36,883 nucleotides of DNA. Source: a virus. The stretch spans positions 1-36,883 of IMG/VR virus record IMGVR_UViG_3300044301_004401, one strand, 5' to 3'. Under the pieces are notes generated by a model that did no database searches, was not told the origin of the DNA, and saw nothing but the letters and a program-made list of their open reading frames with translations. The stretch's first letter is position 1. Each line of letters starts with the position of its first letter. This document shows, piece by piece, positions 32,170-36,883 of this stretch. The translations under genes and the position numbers were made by a program.

Positions 32170-34080
32170 TTAATCATCAAAATTGTTATAACCAACTAAA
32201 CTTACATTAGATGCGTATCTTGGATGATTACCTATAAACTTATTTTCAATAGTAAATTGAACTTGATTTCCCGCCCATGTTTGTAATACTGATGATACAT
32301 TTGTTTCTAGACGAAGTAATAATCCTAATTCTATTAATGCTTGACGTCTAAAATTTACTTTATTATTTCCATCCTGTATGTATCTATTATTTTCTCCATA
32401 TTGAGCATTGTATCTAACACTATCGTTAGTAATACCATATTGATTGTTTGTTCCTTGTAATGATATAACTCTGTAAGTAGGTACATTAACTCCTCCACTA
32501 GTTTGACCAGACCAAAATGGAATTCCTTTCCAATTATCAATAACTACTTCATGAGATGTTGAATTTATAGAACCACCTGTATCTATATTTCCAAAACTAT
32601 CAACTAAGTCATTCATATATTTAGCATCTTCTTCACTAACATTAAATCTTCTCATAGTAGTAGCAACTAAATTAATTCTTTCTGTTCTAAATAACCAAAC
32701 ATAAGCATCCATAGCTTCAGTTATAATGTCTGTCATATTTTCATATGCAGCATCAGCAAGATTATCATACCAACTATCACCAGGACCTCTTTCAGTTGTT
32801 ACTTTCCATGCTTTGTCAAATAATTCATTTATTTCTTCTGGTGTCCATGATGGATATTTTGCTTTTACTATAGGTGTAATTGAATCTCTTGATGCTTCTT
32901 TTTCATCAAATGATGGTATTTCTCCTATTATTGAAAGATCAAAATTAGAACCTAATGTATCTATTCTAAATTTCATTTCATTAAATAAAACCTGGGTTGT
33001 TGCACTAAATGAAAAGTCATTTATTAATTTATCATCTTCATCATCTTCATGAGTTGCTACTATTCTTCTTCGTGGAATTATTTCTTGTTCAGGATCATAT
33101 TCTAATAACAAATAATAAGGAGCATAATAAAGTCCAGGTGGGGTTGTTAAGGCTGTTTCTAAATCTACTTCTGTTTGAACATTTTCTTCAACATCAGAAG
33201 AATCTCCTACTTTTGTTGCTTCAAAATTAATTTCTTCTTCCATTTGCGCCCCTGCTTCTGCTAATGCTACACTAGGTAATTCTCCATCCCAATCTACTGA
33301 TATAGTATCTTCTGGTATTTTTGTTATATTATCTGATAAAGATGTGTAATAAGTTACATATTTTACTATAGAAAGTTCAGGATATTCTTGACCAAATTCC
33401 CATTCAGGGGTAGTATCTTCTTCTAATGGAACACCCGGGCCCGGTACTACTTCCCACTCATCGGATGTTAATGGAGATGCTGTAGATGCTACTAATGATT
33501 TACAAAATAAAGTTCTTGATACTTTATTCCCAGGAACATAATCAGTATTAGGATCCCATTCCATACTTCTTTTAACTTCCTCTATTAAACAATTACCTAT
33601 AAGTCCATCTAATTTATTTAAATCTTCTATAAATTTATTTAATGTATCTTGTATAACTTTTATAGCGGGTTTAACTGACTCTACTGCTCCTTTTCCTTTG
33701 TCTAACATTTTTCCTATAAAATCTAAAACATCAGCTAAAGTTGTAATAACATTAACAGGTATACCAACCCCAGGAGGAACAGATGTTGGAATTGGAATTG
33801 CTTTTATGGTTTTAACAACATTCCTAATATTACTAATCATTTTTTCAGTATCAGTTGCAAATTTATCTAATTTATTTACTTGTTCTAATACTCTACCAAT
33901 TGAATTTACTAGTTGATTTTTAGTATTATTTATTCTTAATAATTCAGGCTTCATTGGACATTTAGGGATGCCTAATTTAGTAACAAATTGCTCTTTAAGA
34001 ATTTCTACAACTTTTTCATTTTGAGCTAATTTTTTAACATTAGAAACAACTTTCGAATTTATAATTTTATCTAAAGCCAT
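32170..34080 (-). CDS. Large baseplate/tail structural protein of unknown family
   Basis: The 636-residue product has a helical, coiled-coil-like N-terminal region (about 50-170), interrupted by a Pro/Gly/Val-rich stretch near 95-112. A small segment W175-D-P-N-T-D-Y-V-P-G ending at W209 has the aromatic spacing of CBM5/12-type chitin-binding folds, and a looser copy follows at about 226-250. Residues about 255-320 are acidic. The rest is mixed, with a helical part around 400-480 and a Gly/Asn-rich part near 500-580. It lies between the gp5-like hub protein and the small helix protein, with a one-base overlap to the former. A hub-associated or tail-tip role is likely from position alone; T4 gp27, gp29 and gp48 cannot be distinguished here. 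Confidence 0.65.
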   Translation of the reverse strand: MALDKIINSKVVSNVKKLAQNEKVVEILKEQFVTKLGIPKCPMKPELLRINNTKNQLVNSIGRVLEQVNKLDKFATDTEKMISNIRNVVKTIKAIPIPTSVPPGVGIPVNVITTLADVLDFIGKMLDKGKGAVESVKPAIKVIQDTLNKFIEDLNKLDGLIGNCLIEEVKRSMEWDPNTDYVPGNKVSRTLFCKSLVASTASPLTSDEWEVVPGPGVPLEEDTTPEWEFGQEYPELSIVKYVTYYTSLSDNITKIPEDTISVDWDGELPSVALAEAGAQMEEEINFEATKVGDSSDVEENVQTEVDLETALTTPPGLYYAPYYLLLEYDPEQEIIPRRRIVATHEDDEDDKLINDFSFSATTQVLFNEMKFRIDTLGSNFDLSIIGEIPSFDEKEASRDSITPIVKAKYPSWTPEEINELFDKAWKVTTERGPGDSWYDNLADAAYENMTDIITEAMDAYVWLFRTERINLVATTMRRFNVSEEDAKYMNDLVDSFGNIDTGGSINSTSHEVVIDNWKGIPFWSGQTSGGVNVPTYRVISLQGTNNQYGITNDSVRYNAQYGENNRYIQDGNNKVNFRRQALIELGLLLRLETNVSSVLQTWAGNQVQFTIENKFIGNHPRYASNVSLVGYNNFDD

Positions 34081-35324
34081 TATTTAGTAAATGTTGTTTT
34101 TGATTTATAATTTTCTATTTCTATCATCATTTGTTGAATATGTACTGATAAAAATGTGGCTTGTGCAGCTACTGCTACATTTGGTACACCCGGTGCTGGT
34201 GTTCCTACTGAAGGTAATGCTGTACATAGACTATTTAATTTTGTTAACAATGTTTTAAATTGTTTTAGAAATTTATTACCTAATATTATAGGTTCATCTG
34301 CTCCGTTATCTGCTCTATCCCCTAAATTTATTTGAGTTCCTACTTTTACTACAAAATTAGCAGTAGTATCAAAATTAAATCCTTTACCAGCATTAAAACT
34401 AATAGTTCTTCCTGTAGCTAATAAAATATGATCTGATTTAGCGTTAAACATTAATCTTCCTGAGTTTAATATTATTTGAGAACCTCTGTAAGATGATGGG
34501 GATGATGGTGTTTCCCCAAATCCAGCAGTATATGATTCATAATTTGATCTAGCTCTAAGTGGTATTCTTTGTGTTGAAGTTAAATAAACTGATGATTTAT
34601 CTTTATTTATATCTTCTAATTGAGTTTCCCATGTCGGAATAGAAGAATCTTTATATTGTTGGTTTCTAATTATTGTAATTGGTTCACCATTTTCTCCAGT
34701 CGACGACCATAAATTAGTAGGAGTACCATTTGCTACTGTACTTCCAAATCTTAAACTCTGACCCCATCTTCCTTGTAATACTATATCTCCTTCATATAAT
34801 TGAAGATTTCTAGTATCTATTTTTTCATTAAAAGTTTTTCCTAAATCAATATCAGTAGCACCATCAGTTACTTTTCTAACAAATCCTGATTCTGTCTTAT
34901 CATAATCATCTGTTGGATCATCCTCTGATATTACTGTATCTGGAACCGCGTTGTGGTGTACACTGTTCCACATATTAATTGGTTGGAAATAATAATGTGT
35001 TACAGCGTTTATATCTTCTTGAACTCCAGGTGTTGGTAAATCTATTATATAAACAAGTTCATTTAAAACTGGTGGGATTTTTATATTAGGAAATAATGGT
35101 TTTGCAAAATTAGAAGGTAATCCTCCCTCAGGAGTAGGTTGACCTATATCTTCATATAATATACCCCCTAATCCAGACCATTCTCCATTAGTTTTAAAAA
35201 CATCTTCATTTTCTTTATTATTTAATAAAACAAATTTAACTCTTCCAGACCTTATTAAACCCTGCATTCCTCCAAGGTTTAATCCTTTTCTTGCAGGAGC
35301 CCCAAATTTTTTATTTTTAGGCAT
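34080..35324 (-). CDS. 5: Baseplate hub/spike protein, gp5-like without lysozyme
   Basis: The 414-residue product starts with a basic tail and a beta-rich part (about 26-110: GRVKFVLLNNKEN, P-P-V-L-N-E-L-V-Y-I-I-D) that may be the OB fold of gp5. Residues about 180-350 contain EGDIVLQGRWGQSLRFGST, then SGRLMFNAKSDHILLATGR and F-N-A-G-K-G-F-N-F-D, ending in Q-I-N-L-G-D-R. This is the pattern of strand repeats in gp5/VgrG-type spike proteins. T4 gp5 (575 residues) also has a lysozyme domain between these parts; I see no such domain or its catalytic Glu motif here. The C-terminal 70 residues are hydrophobic helix. It overlaps its neighbours by one base on both sides. The gp5 call is likely but rests on pattern and position. 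Confidence 0.65.
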   Translation of the reverse strand: MPKNKKFGAPARKGLNLGGMQGLIRSGRVKFVLLNNKENEDVFKTNGEWSGLGGILYEDIGQPTPEGGLPSNFAKPLFPNIKIPPVLNELVYIIDLPTPGVQEDINAVTHYYFQPINMWNSVHHNAVPDTVISEDDPTDDYDKTESGFVRKVTDGATDIDLGKTFNEKIDTRNLQLYEGDIVLQGRWGQSLRFGSTVANGTPTNLWSSTGENGEPITIIRNQQYKDSSIPTWETQLEDINKDKSSVYLTSTQRIPLRARSNYESYTAGFGETPSSPSSYRGSQIILNSGRLMFNAKSDHILLATGRTISFNAGKGFNFDTTANFVVKVGTQINLGDRADNGADEPIILGNKFLKQFKTLLTKLNSLCTALPSVGTPAPGVPNVAVAAQATFLSVHIQQMMIEIENYKSKTTFTK

Positions 35325-35680
35325 TATTCATCATTTTTTTCTTTTCTAGCTATTTTTTCTAATCTTTCCATTTCATCTAATAATTCCTGTTTTTCCTCTT
35401 CTGATATTCCTAATTCCCCATCCTCATTAACAGATTGTAATGCTCTTTGTACAATAGTTGCCATTTTAATTAACTGTTCATCATTTTTAACACTTATTTC
35501 TAAATATTCTTTTATTAAAGGAACTATTAAAGTAGCATCACCAATTTCTTGAATTAATGGTTTTAATTCTGAAATTAAAGCTGAGATTTGTTGTTTCTTT
35601 TGTGTTTGATTATCGTATATTTCATTTAAAAGATCCGAAAATCTTTTATTTCCAAATACTATTGAATCTAATTGTCCCAT
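35324..35680 (-). CDS. Small helical protein upstream of the hub gene
   Basis: The 118-residue product is predicted to be all helix: GQLDSIVFGNKRFSDLLNEI at the start, then a long helical hairpin and a Glu/Lys-rich end (E-E-K-Q-E-L-L-D-E-M-E-R-L-E). There is no enzyme motif, cysteine or signal peptide. The gene begins directly behind an exact late promoter (six bases between box and ATG) and ends with a one-base overlap onto the gp5-like gene. It is the first gene of the baseplate transcript and may be an assembly factor or chaperone for the hub; T4 gp51 and gp26 are analogues by role only. I do not recognise the family. Confidence 0.65.
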   Translation of the reverse strand: MGQLDSIVFGNKRFSDLLNEIYDNQTQKKQQISALISELKPLIQEIGDATLIVPLIKEYLEISVKNDEQLIKMATIVQRALQSVNEDGELGISEEEKQELLDEMERLEKIARKEKNDE

Positions 35681-35686
35681 TGTTTT

Positions 35687-35694
35687 TATTTATA
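35687..35694 (-). promoter_or_regulatory. T4-type late promoter for the baseplate block
   Basis: Exact TATAAATA within AATATTTATAAATA. It ends only six bases before the ATG at 35680, so transcription by the T4 rule would start at or next to the ATG and give a leaderless message. An 8-bp hairpin (35699-35718) lies immediately upstream, over the stop codon of the late sigma gene. Confidence 0.72.
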
Positions 35695-35698
35695 AATA

Positions 35699-35718
35699 TT
35701 AAGAATCTAAATTCTTAA
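35699..35718 (-). other. Perfect 8-bp hairpin at the end of the sigma gene
   Basis: TTAAGAAT (35699-35706) and ATTCTTAA (35711-35718) pair perfectly around a CTAA loop. The TAA stop (35715-35717) lies within the stem. There is no following U-run and the stem is AT-rich, so it is a poor terminator. It may stabilise the 3' end of the sigma message. Confidence 0.5.
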
Positions 35719-36524
35719 GAAGGAAAATAACCATATTCTTGGAAAAAAATATATTTTTCTTTATATATAGTATGTAATTTATTAGCTATTTTTGTTATTT
35801 TAGGAGTTTTTACATCAATCATTTCTCTAATGTAGATGTATAATGCTTTTTTATTAAAAACATCTATTGCTTCTCTTTTTCTAAATAATTCTAATATACA
35901 ATCTGCTATTTGGGCATCATATTCTTTAGGAAATATGTTATAAATGTTATCTGTTATATATTTAACAAAACAATCAATAAAATATGATAATCTATCTCCT
36001 TCTTTAAATCCTTTTTTAGATAATTCACTTCCTTCAAAACCATTTATATTTTCAACAAAAATTTCACTACTTTTTTCTAATTTTTGAGATTCTATAAACC
36101 AAGGATTATTTTTATCTAAATTTTGATAATTGTTAATATCATCTACAGATACTTTATCTATTTTTTTCTTATAATATTTTTGATTGTAAGCTATAAGCCA
36201 TCTTTTTACTATAGTTCCAAAATATGAATAAGCTTTAGCTCCTTTAGCTGGGTCAAATAAGTGAATTTTATCTAAAAGAAATACCATTATTTCATGTTGT
36301 AAATCTTCTAGATTTTGAATATTATCTGTATAATAAAATTTAAAAGTATGTATTATATTTTGGGTGAGTTTAAAAAAGGCAAAATGAATTTTATCTTGAT
36401 ATATTTTACTTCTTTTTTTAGATGATTTAGTTTTGTTATATAATACTATAGCATCTTCTGTTTCTTGTGTAAAATAATTCCTTTTTTGTCGTTTTTTTTG
36501 TGCTTTTTTTATTACATTATCCAT
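35715..36524 (-). CDS. 55: Late-transcription sigma factor, gp55-like
   Basis: The 269-residue product has the N-terminal layout of T4 gp55: a basic start, then YFTQETEDAIVLYNKTKS (17-34). A sigma region-2-like part follows (about 45-115) with NLEDLQHEIMVFLLDKIHLF (71-90) and DPAKGAKAYSYFGTIVKRWL (91-110), the -10-recognising helix region. T4 gp55 (185 residues) directs RNA polymerase to TATAAATA together with gp33 and the sliding clamp. The present protein is about 85 residues longer. The extra part (about 130-269) is helical and has no motif I know. Late boxes that fit gp55 lie in front of several genes of this window, the first directly behind this gene. It overlaps the membrane protein gene by one base. 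Confidence 0.85.
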   Translation of the reverse strand: MDNVIKKAQKKRQKRNYFTQETEDAIVLYNKTKSSKKRSKIYQDKIHFAFFKLTQNIIHTFKFYYTDNIQNLEDLQHEIMVFLLDKIHLFDPAKGAKAYSYFGTIVKRWLIAYNQKYYKKKIDKVSVDDINNYQNLDKNNPWFIESQKLEKSSEIFVENINGFEGSELSKKGFKEGDRLSYFIDCFVKYITDNIYNIFPKEYDAQIADCILELFRKREAIDVFNKKALYIYIREMIDVKTPKITKIANKLHTIYKEKYIFFQEYGYFPS

Positions 36525-36805
36525 TAGTCAATTTTTCTTACCTTGAATTCGTTGAGAATTTCTTGGATTTGTTTTACTCCTTTAAAGAAAAAACCAACTT
36601 CATCATCAGCTTCAAATCGACCTAATGCATCTAATTTTTTGAGTCTTTTATCTGATATTTCTATAACTTTAGATATTTTATCTAAATATTTCATATATTC
36701 TACAAGAATATCTTCTTGCTTTTCATTTTTACGTAATAAATTTAAAGTTGTAAATCCTAAGATTGCAACTATAATTATTAAAAAAGATATGACTATTATT
36801 TCCAT
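36524..36805 (-). CDS. Membrane-anchored coiled-coil protein before gp55
   Basis: The 93-residue product has one N-terminal membrane helix (about residues 3-24, IIVISFLIIIVAILGFTTL) with a short outside end. A coiled coil follows (25-60), then a short conserved-looking block, GRFEADDEVGFFFKGVKQI (61-79), and a helical end. The orientation is probably N-out/C-in because basic residues follow the helix. No family is recognised with confidence, although I believe the acidic-F-F-F block recurs in T4-like marine phages beside gp55. It overlaps both neighbours by one base, so it is translated together with the sigma factor. Confidence 0.65.
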   Translation of the reverse strand: MEIIVISFLIIIVAILGFTTLNLLRKNEKQEDILVEYMKYLDKISKVIEISDKRLKKLDALGRFEADDEVGFFFKGVKQIQEILNEFKVRKID

Positions 36806-36883
36806 TATAAATTATCTAACATGTTTTTTAAACCTTTGCTTTTTATACTCCCTAATGCTTTAGACTTAGTAGATGTTGGTCCT
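36805..36883 (-). CDS. C-terminal end of a gene cut by window edge
   Basis: An open minus-strand frame enters from the right edge and stops with TAA at 36805-36807, overlapping the ATG of the next gene by one base. Only the last 25 residues are seen, ending SIKSKGLKNMLDNL, a basic helix. The stop/start overlap and the matching codon use support it as a real gene end. The start and the function lie outside the window. Confidence 0.55.
   Translation of the reverse strand, partial: GPTSTKSKALGSIKSKGLKNMLDNL

Noticed and set aside
32355-32540. Second minus-strand frame of 61 codons inside the 636-residue protein gene
   Set aside because: It overlaps the larger gene in another frame, has no leader of its own and no recognisable motif.
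99-33916. Many plus-strand open frames of 60-108 codons
   Set aside because: All lie opposite or within better minus-strand genes, are short, rich in Leu/Phe/Ile/Ser from reading A/T-rich coding sequence backwards, and show no motif. I treat them as shadows.
1-36883. CRISPR array, insertion sequence, attachment site or replication origin
   Set aside because: I saw no regularly spaced direct repeats, transposase or integrase gene, or iteron-like cluster. Gaps between genes are mostly under 80 bases; the only larger one (2905-3117) holds the small ORF and the terminators.

Overview
The window is a piece of an AT-rich, tailed-phage genome of the T4-like (contractile-tail, myovirus) type. Every gene I can support lies on the minus strand, so transcription runs from the high coordinates to the low ones. 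The T4-type anchors are a late sigma factor (gp55-like), baseplate wedge proteins gp25 and gp6, a gp5-like hub/spike, and a gp61-like primase. No start codon that I inspected has a clear Shine-Dalgarno sequence; leaders are A/T-only. With the low GC, this hints at a Bacteroidota (flavobacterial) host, probably marine, but that is an inference. I saw no tRNA, integrase, transposase or CRISPR array.

Layout in the direction of transcription. (1) 36883-35715: end of an unknown gene, a membrane-anchored coiled-coil protein, and the gp55-like late sigma factor. (2) 35680-27021: baseplate block behind a T4-late-type promoter: small helical protein, gp5-like hub/spike, a 636-residue structural protein, a small helix/Pro-rich protein, gp25, gp6, a repeat-built linker protein, a DNRLRE-like adhesin and a small conserved tail protein. 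(3) 27005-14431: a 3154-residue tail protein with a P2 gpI/T4 gp7-like segment, then three smaller tail proteins, two of which share a C-terminal domain. (4) 14429-12258: GIY-YIG protein, gp61-like primase and a RecB/Cas4-type PD-(D/E)XK nuclease. (5) 12236-3118: a zeta-toxin-like kinase, a nucleotidyltransferase/zincin/HAD fusion, a zinc-ribbon protein, and a run of acidic Lys/Glu-rich proteins of unknown function, one with a PD-(D/E)XK-like motif. (6) 3103-2933: a 28-codon Cys-rich ORF followed by two tandem terminators. (7) 2904-708: overlapping FAD oxidoreductase, SET-domain and NadR-like kinase genes. (8) 685-1: a protein built from repeated helical modules and a truncated membrane-anchored protein.

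Two themes tie the window together. First, a 10-base motif, ATATTTATAA, extends into or near the T4 late box TATAAATA and lies 6-13 bases before seven start codons. The predicted leaders are only a few bases long, and the matching sigma factor is encoded here. Second, many proteins of the 170-12236 region share short amphipathic, Lys/Glu-rich N-terminal segments and (L/I)-x-E followed by Ala or Gly. These resemble T4 capsid-targeting and prohead-protease sites, so some of them, including enzymes, may be packaged in the head and injected. That is a hypothesis, not something the sequence proves.
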